Shown piece by piece: positions 33,901 to 46,700 of a stretch of DNA of 64,000 bases (positions within the stretch are counted from its first letter, which is position 1; each line of letters opens with the position of its first letter). The stretch is taken from contig OX246737.1 of the NCBI GenBank assembly GCA_945910005.1, forward strand, positions 79,178,931 to 79,242,930. The letters run 5' to 3'. The stretch is from Isoperla grammatica. Its lineage: Eukaryota > Arthropoda > Insecta > Plecoptera > Perlodidae. The notes below the pieces were generated by a model. The model worked only from the letters and a program-made list of their open reading frames with translations, ran no database searches and had not been told where the DNA came from. The position numbers and the translations under genes were made by a program.

Positions 33901-35790
33901 GTTTTAGAGCGTTTCAGGCTCCAATAAGCACAATTTGTCCATTTTGTAACATTTCGATATCTTCTATAGAAGTTACACCCTCCGTTGAAAAATAAGAATT
34001 ATAGTTTTTATTCTTCAAGAGTATTATGAAAATGCATAAATTGAGTTTTTTGGTCGTTTTTGGTTAAAATATGGATATAATATAGAAATTGGCTGATTTC
34101 GGTCTATCTACCACAAACTTCGAGTTTTAAGAGGAATCTTGCATACAGCTGGGATTCCTAAGGGTTTCAACCAAAGTTGACAAATCGTTGTTTTAGAGCG
34201 ATTCAGGCTCCAATAAGCACAATTTGTCCATTTCGTCACATTTCGATAACTTCTATAGAAGTGACACCCTCCGTTATAAAATAAGAATTATAGTTTTTAT
34301 TCTTCAAGAGTATTATGAAAATGCATAAATTGAGGTTTTTGGTCGTTTTTGGTTAAAATATACATAAATTATAGAAATTGGCTGATTTCAGTCTATCTAC
34401 CACAAACTTCCAGTTTTAAGAGGAATCTTGCATACGGCTGGGATTCCTAAGGGTTTCAACCAAATTGCACAAATCGTTGTTTTAGAGCGTTTCAGGCTCC
34501 AATAAGCACAATTTGTCCATTTCGTCACATTTCGATAACTTCTATAGAAGTTACACCCTCCGTTGAAAAATAAGAATTATAGGTTGCATTCTTCAAGAGT
34601 ATTATGAAAATGCATAAATTGAGGTTTTTGGTCGTTTTTGGTTAAAATATACATAAATTATAGAAATTGGCTGATTTCAGTCTATCTACCACAAACTTCC
34701 AGTTTTAAGAGGAATCTTGCATACGGCTGGGATTCCTAAGGGTTTCAACCAAATTGCACAAATCGTTGTTTTAGAGCGTTTCAGGCTCCAATAAGCACAA
34801 TTTGTCCATTTCGTCACATTTCGATAACTTCTATAGAAGTTACACCCTCCGTTGAAAAATAAGAATTATAGGTTGCATTCTTCAAGAGTATTATGAAAAT
34901 GCATAAATTGAGTTTTTTGGTCGTTTTTGGTTAAAATATGGATAAAATATAGAAATTGGCTGATTTCAGTCTATCTATCACATACTTCCAGTTTTAAGAG
35001 GAATCAAGCATACGGCTGGGATTCCTAAGGGTTTTAACCAAAGTTGACAAATCGTTGTTTTATAGCGATTCAGGCTCCAATAAGCACAATTTGTCCATTT
35101 TTTCACATTTCGATAACTTCTATTGAAGTTACACCCTCCGTTGAAAAATAAGAATTATAGTTTTTATTCTTCAAGACTAAAATGAAAATGCATAAATTGA
35201 GGTTTTTGGTCGGTTTTGGTTTAAATATGCATAAAATATAGAAATTGGCTGATTTTAGTCTATCTACCACAAACTTCCAGTTTTAAGAGGAATCTTGCAT
35301 ACGGCTGGGATTCCTAAGGGTTTCAACCAAATTGCACAAATCGTTGTTTTAGAGCGTTTTAGGCTCCAATAAGCACAATTTGTTTCATTTCGTCACATTT
35401 CGATAACTTCTATGGCAGTTACACCCTCCGTTGAAAAATAAGAATTATAGGTTGCATTCTTCAAGAGTATTATGAAAATGCATAAATTGAGTTTTTTGTT
35501 GTTTTTGGTTAAAATATGGATAAAATATAGAAATTGGCTGATTTCAGTCTATCTACCACATACTTTCAGTTTGAAGAGGAATCTTGCATACGGCTGGGAT
35601 TCCTAAGGGTTTCAACCAAAGTTGACAAATCGTTGTTTTAGAGCGTTTCAGGCTCCAATAAGCACAATTTGTCCATTTCGTCACATTTCGATAACTACTT
35701 TAGAAGTTACACCAACCGTTGAAAAATAATAATGTTAGTGTGCATTCTGAAAGAGTATTATGAAAATGCATAAAAGAGTTTTTTGGTCGT
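27993..35790 (+). repeat. Array A long block, copy 2 (27 monomers, 7798 bp)
   Basis: A beta marker monomer ('acgatgaatc') opens it. The order of diagnostic variants equals that of copy 1: 'ggtttaatatac' (28863), 'gaaactgcataaattttg' (29117), 'cagtgggattcctaaatg' (30678 and 32990), 'gagtggtttgg' (31155), 'catagtgtaataac' (32215), and two 'gaggtttttgg...atacataaatt' monomers (34330 and 34620). Block plus following short block give a composite period of 10397 bp, or 36 monomers, to 38390. Confidence 0.8.
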
Positions 35791-38389
35791 TTTTGGTTAA
35801 AATATGCATAAAATATAGAAATTGGCTGATTTGAGTCTATCTTCCACAAACTTCCAGTTTTAAGATGAATCTTGCATACGGCTGGGATTCCTAAGGGTAT
35901 CAACCAAATTGCACAAATCGTTGTTGAAGAGCGTTTCAGTCTCCAATAAGCACAATTTGTCCATTTCGTCACATTTCGATAACTTCTTTAGAAGGTACAC
36001 CCTCCGTTGAAAATAAGAATTATAGTTTGCATTCTTCAAGAGTGTTATGAAAATGCATACATTTAGTTTTTTGGTCGTTTTTGGTTAAAATATGCATTAA
36101 ATATAGAAATTGGCTGATTTAAGTCTATCTACCACAAACTTCGAGTTTAAAGAGGAATCGTGCATACAGCTGGGATTCCTAAGTGTTTCAACCAAAGTTG
36201 ACAAGTCGTTGTTTTAGAGCGTTTCAGGCTCCAATAAGCACAATTTGTCCATTTCGTCACATTTCGATATTTTCTATAGAAGTTACACCCTCCGTTGAAA
36301 AATTAGAATTATAGGCTGCATTCTTCAAGAGTATAATGAAAATGCATAAATTGAGTGTTTAGGTCGTTTTTGGTTAAAATATGCATAAAATATAGAAATT
36401 GGCTGATTTTAGTCCATCTACCACAAACTTCCAGTTTTAAGAGGAATCTTGCATACGGCCGGGATTCCTAAGGGTTTCAACCAAAGTTGACAAATCGTTG
36501 TTTTAGCGCGTTTCAGGCTCCAATAAGCACAATTTGTCCATTTCGTAACATTTCGATATCTTCTATAGAAGTTACACCCTCCGTTGAAAAATAAGAATTA
36601 TAGTTTTTATTCTTCAAGAGTATTATGAAAATGCATAAATTGAGTTTTTTGGTCGTTTTTGGTTAAAATATGGATACAATATAGAAATTGGCTGATTTCG
36701 GTCTATCTACCACAAACTTCGAGTTTTAAGAGGAATCTTGCATACAGCTGGGATTCCTAAGTGTTTCAACCAAAGTTGACAAATCGTTGTTTTAGAGCGT
36801 TTCAGGCTCCAATAAGCACAATTTGTCCATTTCGTCACATTTCGATAACTTCAATAGAAGTTACACCCTCCGTTGAAAAATAAGAATTATAGGTTGCATT
36901 CTTCAAGAGTATTATGAAAATGCATAAATTGAGTTTTTTGGTCGTTTTTGGTTAAAATATGCATAAAATATAGAAATTGGCTGATTTCAGTCTATCTACC
37001 ACAAACTTCGAGTTTTAAGAGGAATCTTGCATACAGCTGGGATTCCTAAGTGTTTTAACCAAAGTTGACAAATCGTTGTTTTAGAGCGATTCAGGCTCTA
37101 ATAAGCACAATTTGTCCATTTCGTCACATTTCGATAACTTCAATAGAAGTTACACCCTCCGTCTAAAAATAAGAATTATAGGTTGCATTCTTCAAGAGTA
37201 TTATGAAAATGCATAAATTGAGTTTTTTGGTCGTTTTTGGTTAAAATATGCATAAAATATAGAAATTGGCTGATTTCAGTCTATCTACCACAAACTTCGA
37301 GTTTTAAGAGGAATCTTGCATACAGCTGGGATTCCTAAGTGTTTTAACCAAAGTTGACAAATCGTTGTTTTAGAGCGATTCAGGCTCCAATAAGCACAAT
37401 TTGTCCATTTCGTCACATTTCGATAACTTCTATAGAAGTGACACCCTCCGTTGAAAAATAAGAATTATAGTTTTTATTCTTCAAGAGTATTATGAAAATG
37501 CATAAATTGAGGTTTTTGGTCGTTTTTGGTTAAAATATACATAAATTATAGAAATTGGCTGATTTCAGTCTATCTACCACAAACTTCCAGTTTTAAGAGG
37601 AATCTTGCATACGGCTGGGATTCCTAAGGGATTTAACCAAAGTTGACAAATCGTTGTTTTATAGCGATTCAGGCTCCAATAAGCACAATTTGTCCATTTC
37701 GTCACATTTCAATAACTTCTATAGAAGTTACACCCTCCGTTGAAAAATAAGAATTATAGTTTTTATTCTTCAAGACTATTATGAAAATGCATAAATTGAG
37801 GTTTTTGGTCGGTTTTGGTTTAAATATGCATAAAATATAGAAATTGGCTGATTTTAGTCTATCTACCACAAACTTCCAGTTTTAAGAGGAATCTTGCATA
37901 CGGCTGGGATTCCTAAGGGTTTAAACCAAATTGCACAAATCGTTGTTTTAGAGCGTTTCAGGCTCCAATAAGCACAATTTGTTTTATTTCGTCACATTTC
38001 GATAACTTCTATAGCAGTTACACCCTCCGTTGAAAAATAAGAATTATAGGTTGCATTCTTCAAGAGTATTATGAAAATGCATAAATTGAGTTTTTTGTTG
38101 TTTTTGGTTAAAATATGGATAAAATATAGAAATTGGCTGATTTCAGTCTATCTACCACATACTTTCAGTTTTAAGAGGAATCTTGCATACGGCTGGGATT
38201 CCTAAGGGTTTTAACCAAAGTTGACAAATCGTTGTTTTAGAGCGTTTCAGGCTCCAATAAGCACAATTTGTCAATTTCGTCACATTTCGATAACTACTTT
38301 AGAAGTTACACCAACCGTTGAAAAATAATAATGTTAGTGTGCAATCTGAAAGAGTATTATGAAAATGCATAAAAGAGTTTTTTGGTCGT
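35791..38389 (+). repeat. Array A short block, 9 monomers
   Basis: It starts with the alpha marker monomer and follows the block at 20788 (for example 'gagtgtttaggtcg' near 36354, 'gggatttaacc' at 37628), but is one monomer shorter. It contains the uninterrupted counterpart of the retrotransposon target at 38198-38202, within the same 'ccacatactttcagttttaag' monomer type, and so represents the pre-insertion state. Confidence 0.75.
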
Positions 38390-39997
38390 TTTTGGTTAAA
38401 ATATGCATAAAATATAGAAATTGGCTGATTTAAGTCTAACTTCCACAAACTTCCAGTTTTACGATGAATCTTGCATACGGCTGGGATTCCTAAGGGTATC
38501 AACCAAATTGCACAAATCGTTGTTGAAGAGCGTTTCAGTCTCCAATAAGCACAATTTGTCCATTTCGTCACATTTCGATTACTTCTTTAGAAGGTACACC
38601 CTCCGTTGAAAATAAGAATTATAGTTTGCATTCTTCAAGAGTGTATGAAAATGCATACATTGAGTTTTTGGTCGTTTTTGGTTAAAATATGCATAAAATA
38701 TAGAAATTGGCTGATTAAGTCTATCCACCACAAACTTCGAGTTTAAAGAGGAATCGTGCATACAGCTGGGATTCCTAAGTGTTTTCAACCAAAGTTGACA
38801 AGTCGTTGTTTTAGAGCGTTTCAGGCTCCAATAAAGACAATTTGTCCATTTCGTCACATTTCGATAACTTCTATAGAAGTTACACCCTCCGTTTCAAAAA
38901 TAAGAATTATAGTTTTTATTCTTCAAGAGTATTATGAAAATGCATAAATTGAGGTTTTTGGTCGTTTTTTGGTTAAAATATACATAAATTATAGAAATTG
39001 GCTGATTTCAGTCTATCTACCACAAACTTCCAGTTTTAAGAGGAATCTTGCATACGGTTGGGATTCCTAAGGGTTTCAACCAAAGTTTACAAATCGTTGT
39101 TTCAGAGCGTTTCAGGCTCCCAAGAAGCACAATTTGTCCATTTCGTCACATTTCAATAACTTCTATAGAGTTACACCCTCCGTTGAAAAATAAGAATTAT
39201 AGTTTTTATTCTTCAAGAGTATATGAAAATTAATAAATTGAGGTTTTTGGTCGTTTTTGGTTTAATATACATAAATTATAGAATTGCCTGATTTCAGTCT
39301 ATCTACCAAAAACTTCCAGTTTGAGGAGGAATCTTGCATAGGCTGGGATTCCTAAGGGTTTCAACCAAAGTTTACAAATCGTTGTTTTAGAGCGTTTAAG
39401 GCTCCAATAAGCACAATTTGTCCATTTCGTCACATTTCGATAACTACTTTAGAAGTAACACTAACCGTTGAAAAAAAGAATGTTAGTTTGCATTCTGAAA
39501 GAGTATTATTGAAACTGCATAAATTTTGTTTTTGGTCGTTTTTGGTTAAAATATGCCATAAAATATAGAAATTGGCGGATTTTAGTCTATCTACCACAAA
39601 ATTCCAGTTTTAATAGGAATCTTGCATACGGCTGGGATTCCTAAGGGTTTCAACCAAATTGCAGAAATCGTTGTTTAAGAGCGTTTCAGTCTCCAATAAG
39701 CACAATTTGTCCATTTCGTTACATTTCGATAACTTCTTTAGAAGTTACACCCTCCGTTGAAAATAAGAATTATAGGTTGCATTCTTTAGGAGTATTATGA
39801 AAATGCATAAATTGAGTTTTTTGGTCGTTTTTTGGTTAAATATGCATAAAATATAGCAATTGGCTGATTTTAGTCTATCTACCACCAAACTTCCAGTTTT
39901 AAGAGGAATCTTGCATACGGCTGGGATTCCTAGGGTTTAAACCAAATTGCACAAATCGTTGTTTTTAGAGCGTTTCAGGCTCCAATAAGCACAATTT
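38390..39997 (+). repeat. Array A long block, copy 3, truncated by the gap
   Basis: The beta marker monomer is followed by the same variants as at 27993, including 'ggtttaatatac' (39260) and 'gaaactgcataaattttg' (39513), at an offset of about 10.4 kb. The copy carries numerous one-base insertions and deletions, such as 'gagtgtatgaaaatgc', 'ctgattaagtc' and 'gtgttttcaacc', and ends in the N run. Confidence 0.75.
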
Positions 39998-40197
39998 NNN
40001 NNNNNNNNNNNNNNNNNNNNNNNNNNNNNNNNNNNNNNNNNNNNNNNNNNNNNNNNNNNNNNNNNNNNNNNNNNNNNNNNNNNNNNNNNNNNNNNNNNNN
40101 NNNNNNNNNNNNNNNNNNNNNNNNNNNNNNNNNNNNNNNNNNNNNNNNNNNNNNNNNNNNNNNNNNNNNNNNNNNNNNNNNNNNNNNNNNNNNNNNN
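39998..40197. other. Assembly gap (200 N)
   Basis: A run of exactly 200 N. A round number in a satellite usually means a join of unknown size, so the true distance may be much longer. Array type changes across it. Confidence 0.98.
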
Positions 40198-40702
40198 TCG
40201 TTTTTGGTTAAAATATGCATAAAATATAGAAATTGGCTGATTTTAGTATATCTACCACAAACTTCCAGTTTTAAGAGGAATCTTGCATACGGCTGGGATT
40301 CCTAAGGGTTTCAACCAAAGTTGACAAATCGTTGTTTTAGAGCGTTTCAGGCTCCAATAAGCACAATTTGTCCATTTCGTCACATTTCGATAACTTCTAT
40401 AGAAGTTACACCCTCCATCGAAAAATAAGAATTATAGGTTGCATTCTTCAAGAGTATAACGAAAATGCATAAATTGAGTTTTTTCGTCGTTTTGGTTAAA
40501 ATATGCAAAAAAAAAAGAAATTGGCTGATTTCAGTCTATCTACCACAAACTTCCTGTTTTAAGAGGAATCTTGCATACGGCCGGGATTCCTAAGGGTTTC
40601 AACCAAAGTTGACAAATCGTTGTTTGAGATCGTTTCAGGCTCCAATAAGCACAATTTGTCCATTTCGTCACATTTCGATAACTTCTATAGAAGTTACACC
40701 CT

Positions 40703-43700
40703 CCGTTGAAAAATAAAAATTATAGGCTGCATTCTTCAAGAGTATAATGAAAATGCATAAATTGAGTTTTTTCGTCGTTTTTGGTTAAAATATGCATAAA
40801 ATATAGAAATTGGCTGATTTCAGTCTATCTACCACAAACTTCCAGTTTTAAGAGGAATCTTGCATACGGCTGGGATTCCTAAGGGTTTCAACCAAAGTTG
40901 ACAAATCGTTGTTTTAGAGCGTTTCAGGCTCCAATAAGCACAATTTGTCCATTTCGTCACATTTCGATAACTACTTTAGAAGTTACACCAACCGTTGAAA
41001 AATAATAATGTTAGTGTGCATTCTGAAAGAGTATTATGAAAATGCATAAATTGAGTTTTTTCGTCGTTTTTGGTTAAAATATGCATAAAATATAGAAATT
41101 GGCTGATTTTAGTATATCTACCACAAACTTCCAGTTTTAAGAGGAATCTTGCATACGGCTGGGATTCCTAAGGGTTTCAACCAAAGTTGACAAATCGTTG
41201 TTTCAGAGCGTTTCAGTTTCCAATAAGCACAATTTGTCCATTTCGTCACATTTCGATAACTTCTATAGAAGTTACACCCTCCGTCGAAAAATAAGAATTA
41301 TAGGTTGCATTCTTCAAGAGTATAACGAAAATGCATAAATTGAGTTTTTTCGTCGTTTTTGGTTAAAATATGCATAAAAAATAGAAATTGGCTGATTTCA
41401 GTCTATCTACCACAAACTTCCAGTTTTAAGAGGAATCTTGCATACGGCTGGGATTCCTAAGGGTTTCAACCAAAGTTGACAAATCGTTGGTTTAGAGCGT
41501 TTCAGGCTCCAATAAGCACAATTTGTCCATTTCGTAACCTTTCGATAACTACTTTAGAAGTTACACCAACCGTTGAAAAATAATAATGTTAGTGTGCATT
41601 CTAAAAGAGTATTATGAAAATGCATAAATTGAGTTTTTTTGGCGTTTTTGGTTAAAATATGCATAAAATATAGAAATTGGCTGATTTCAGTCTATCTACC
41701 ACAAACTTCCAGTTTTAAGAGGAATCTTGCATACGGCTGGGATTCCTAAGGGTTTCAACCAAATTGCACAAATCGTTGTTTTAGAGCGTTTCAGGCTCCA
41801 ATAAGCACAATTTGTCCATTTCGTCACATTTCGATAACTTCTATAGAAGTTACACTCCGTTGAATAATAAGAATTATATTTTGCATTCTTCAAGAGTATT
41901 ATGAAAATGCATAAATTGAGTTTTTTGGTCGTTTTTGGTTAAAATATGGATAAAATATAGAAATTGGCTGATTTCAGTCTATCTACCACAAACTTCGAGT
42001 TTTAAGAGGAATCTTGCATACAGCTGGGATTCCTAAGTGTTTCAACCAAAGTTAAACAAATCGTTGTTTTAGAGCGTTTCAGGCTCCAATAAGCACAATT
42101 TGTCCATTTCGTCACATTTCGATATTTTCTATAGAAGTTACACCCTCCGTCGAAAAATAAGAGTTAAAGGTTGCATTCTTCAAGAGTATAATGAAAATGC
42201 ATAAATTGAGTTTTTTCGTCGTTTTTGGTTAAAATATGCATAAAATATAGAAATTGGCTGATTTTAGTCTATCTACCACAAACTTCCAGTTTTAAGAGAA
42301 ATCTTGCATACGGCTGGGATTCCTGAGGGTTTCAACCAAAATGCACAAATCGTTGTTTTAGAGCGTTTCAGGCTCCAATAAGCACAATTTGTCCATTTCG
42401 TTACATTTCGATATCTTCTATAGAAGTTACACCCTCCGTCGAAAAATAAGAATTATAGGTTGCATTCTTCAAGAGTATAATGAAAATGCATAAATTGAGT
42501 TTTTTCGTCGTTTTTGGTTAAAATATGCATAAAATATAGAAATTGGCTGATTTCAGTCTATCTACCACAAACTTCCAGTTTTAAGAGGAATCTTGCATAC
42601 GGCTGGGATTCCTAAGGGTTTCAACCAAAGTTGACAAATCGTTGTTTTAGAGCGTTTCAGGCTCCAATAAGCACAATTTGTCCATTTCGTCACATTTCGA
42701 TAACTACTTCAGAAGTTACACCAACCGTTGAAAAATAATAATGTTAGTGTGCATTCTGAAAGAGTATTATGAAAATGCATAAATTGAGTTTTTTCGTCGT
42801 TTTTGGTTAAAATATGCATAAAACATAGAAATTGGCTGATTTTAGTATATCTACCACAAACTTCCAGTTTTAAAAGGAATCTTGCATACGGCTGGGATTC
42901 CTAAGGGTTTCAACCAAAGTTGACAAATCGTTGTTTTAGAGCGTTTCAGGCTCCAATAAGCACAATTTGTCCAATTTGTCACATTTCGATAACTTCTATA
43001 GAAGTTACACCCTCCGTCGAAAAATAAGAATTATAGGTTGCATTCTTCAAGAGTATAACGAAAATGTATAAATTGAGTTTTTTCATCGTTTTTGGTTAAA
43101 ATATGCATAAAAAATAGAAATTGCCTGATTTCAGTCTATCTACCACAAACTTCCAGTTTTAAGAGGAATCTTGCATACGGCTGGGATTCCTAAGGGTTTC
43201 AACCAAAGTTGACAAATCGTTGTTTTAGAGCGTTTCAGGCTCCAATAAGCACAATTTGTCCATTTCGTCACCTTTCGATAACTACTTTAGAAGTTACACC
43301 AACCGTTGAAAAATAATAATGTTAGTGTGCATTCTGAAAGAGTATTATGAAAATGCATAAATTGAGTTTTTTTGGCGTTTTTGGTTTAAATATGCATAAA
43401 ATATAGAAATTGGCTGATTTTAGTCTATCTACCACAAACTTCCAGTTTTAAGAGGAATCTTGCATACGGCTGGGATTCCTAAGGGTTTCAACCAAATTGC
43501 ACAAATCGTTGTTTTAGAGCGTTTCAGGCTCATATAAGCACAATTTGTCCATTTCGTCACATTTCGATAACTTCTATAGAAGTTACACTCCGTTGAATAA
43601 TAAGAATTATATTTTGCATTCTTCAAGAGTATTATGAAAATGCATAAATTGAGTTTTTTGGTCGTTTTTAGTTAAAATATGGATAAAATATAGAAATTGG

Positions 43701-46700
43701 CTGATTTCAGTCTATCTACCACAAACTTCGAGTTTTAAGAGGAATCTTGCATACAGCTGGGATTCCTAAGTGTTTCAACCAAAGTTGACAAATCGTTGTT
43801 TTAGAGCGTTTCAGGCTCCAATAAGCACAATTTGTCCATTTCGTCACATTTCGATATTTTCTATAGAAGTTACACCCTCCGTCGAAAAATAAGAATTATA
43901 GGTTGCATTCTTCAAGAGTATAATGAAAATGCATAAATTGAGTTTTTTCGTCGTTTTTGGTAAAAATATGGATAAAATATAGAAATTGGCTGATTTCAGT
44001 CTATCTACCACAAACTTCCAGTTTTAAGAGAAATCTTGCATACGGCTGGGATTCCTGAGGGTTTCAACCAAAATGCACAAATCGTTGTTTTAGAGCGTTT
44101 CAGGCTCCAATAAGCACAATTTGTCCATTTCGTCACATTTCGATATTTTCTATAGAAGTTACACCCTCCGTCGAAAAATAAGAATTATAGGTTGCATTCT
44201 TCAAGAGTATAATGAAAATGCATAAATTGAGTTTTTTCGTCGTTTTTTGTTAAAATATGCAAAAAAAATAGAAATTGGCTGATTTCAGTCTATCTACCAC
44301 AAACTTCCAGTTTTAAGAGGAATCTTGCATACGGCCGGGATTCCTAAGGGTTTCAACCAAAGTTGACAAATCGTTGTTTTAGAGCGTTTCAGGCTCCAAT
44401 AAGCACAATTTGTCCATTTCGTCACATTTCGATAACTTCTATAGAAGTTACACCCTCCGTCGAAAAATAAGAATTATAGGTTGCATTCTTCAAGAGTATT
44501 ATGAAAATGCATAAATTGAGTTTTTTCGTCGTTTTTGGTTAAAATATGCATAAAACATAGAAATTGGCTGATTTTAGTATATCTACCACAAACTTCCAGT
44601 TTTAAGAGGAATCTTGCATACGGCTGGGAATCCTAAGGGTTTCAACCAAAGTTGACAAATCGTTGTTTTAGAGCGTTTCATGCTCCAATAAGCACAATTT
44701 GTCCATTTCGTCACATTTCGATAACTTCTATAGAAGTTACACCCTCAGTCGAAAAATAAGAATTATAGGTTGCATTCTTCAAGAGTATAACGAAAATGCA
44801 TAAATTGAGTTTTTTCGTCGTTTTTGGTTAAAATATGCATAAAAAATAGAAATTGGCTGATTTCAGTCTATCTACCACAAACTTCCAGTTTTCAGAGGAA
44901 TCTTGCATACGGCTGGGATTCCTAAGGGTTTCAACCAAAGTTGACAAATCGTTGTTTTAGAGCGTTTCAGGCTCCAATAAGCACAATTTGTCCATTTCGT
45001 TACCTTTCGATAACTACTTTAGAAGTTACACCAACCGTTGAAAAATAATAATGTTAGTGTGCATTCTAAAAGAGTATTATGAAAATGCATAAATTGAGTT
45101 TTTTTGGCGTTTTTGGTTAAAATATGCATAAAATATAGAAATTGGCTGATTTTAGTCTATCTACCACAAACTTCCAGTTTTAAGAGGAATCTTGCATACG
45201 GCTGGGATTCCTAAGGGTTTCAACCAAATTGCACAAATCGTTGTTTTAGAGCGTTTCAGGCTCCAATAAGCACAATTTGTCCATTTCGTCACATTTCGAT
45301 AACTTCTATAGAAGTGACACTCCGTTGAATAATAAGAATTATATTTTGCATTCTTCAAGAGTATTATGAAAATGCATAAATTGAGTTTTTTGGTCGTTTT
45401 TGGTTAAAATATGGATAAAATATAGAAATTGGCTGATTTCAGTCTATCTACCACAAACTTCGAGTTTTAAGAGGAATCTTGCATACAGCTGGGATTCCTA
45501 AGTGTTTCAACCAAAGTTGACAAATCGTTGTTTTAGAGCGTTTCAGGCTCCAATAAGCACAATTTGTCCATTTCGTCACATTTCGATATTTTCTATAGAA
45601 GTTACACCCTCCGTCGAAAAATAAAAATTATAGGCTGCATTCTTTAAGAGTATAATGAAAATGCATAAATTGAGTTTTTTCGTCGTTTTTGGTTAAAATA
45701 TGCATAAAATATAGAAATTGGCTGATTTCAGTCTATCTACCACAAACTTCCAGTTTTAAGAGGAATCTTGCATACGGCTGGGATTCCTAAGGGTTTCAAC
45801 CAAAGTTGACAAATCGTTGTTTTAGAGCGTTTCAGGCTCCAATAAGCACAATTTGTCCATTTCGTCACATTTCGATAACTACTTTAGAAGTTACACCAAC
45901 CGTTGAAAAATAATAATGTTAGTGTGCATTCTGAAAGAGTATTATGAAAATGCATAAATTGAGTTTTTTCGTCGTTTTTGGTTAAAATATGCATAAAATA
46001 TAGAAATTGGCTGATTTTAGTATATCTACCACAAACTTCCAGTTTTAAGAGGAATCTTGCATACGGCTGGGATTCCTAAGGGTTTCAACCAAAGTTGACA
46101 AATCGTTGTTTTAGAGCGTTTCAGGCTCCAATAAGCACAATTTGTCCATTTCGTCACATTTCGATAACTTCTATAGAAGTTACACCCTCCGTCGAAAAAT
46201 AAGAATTATAGGTTGCATTCTTCAAGAGTATAATGAAAATGCATAAATTGAGTTTTTTCGTCGTTTTTGGTTAAAATATGCATAAAAAATTGAAATTGGC
46301 TGATTTCAGTCTATCTACCACAAACTTCCAGTTTTAAGAGGAATCTTGCATACGGCCGGGATTCCTAAGGGTTTCAACCAAAGTTGACAAATCGTTGTTT
46401 TAGAGCGTATCAGGCTCCAATAAGCACAATTTGTCCATTTCGTCACATTTCGATAACTTCTATAGAAGTTACACCCTCCGTTGAAAAATAAAAATTATAG
46501 GCTGCATTCTTCAAGAGTATAATGAAAATGCATAAATTGAGTTTTTTCGTCGTTTTTGGTTAAAATATGCATAAAATATAGAAATTGGCTGATTTCAGTC
46601 TATCTACCACAAACTTCCAGTTTTAAGAGGAATATTGCATACGGCTGGGATTCCTAAGTGTTTCAACCAAAGTTGACAAATCGTTGTTTTAGAGCGTTTC

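Larger units (their letters stand above)
27801..39997. repeat. Satellite array A, right part (about 42 monomers)
   Basis: The same monomer family and orientation as on the left side of the element, resuming in phase in the interrupted monomer. It includes a full long block (27993-35790), a short block (35791-38389) and the first monomers of another long block up to the gap. The last 1.4 kb carries many single-base indels relative to its homologues. No gene is present; short frames such as those of 62-92 codons are repeat by-products. Confidence 0.96.

Noticed and set aside
41696..41893. 63-72 codon minus-strand frames recurring in array B (43429, 45161, 49476, 54098, 56697, 62186 and others)
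   Set aside because: Same satellite sequence. They are open only in monomers of certain variants and have no recognisable domain or translation signal.
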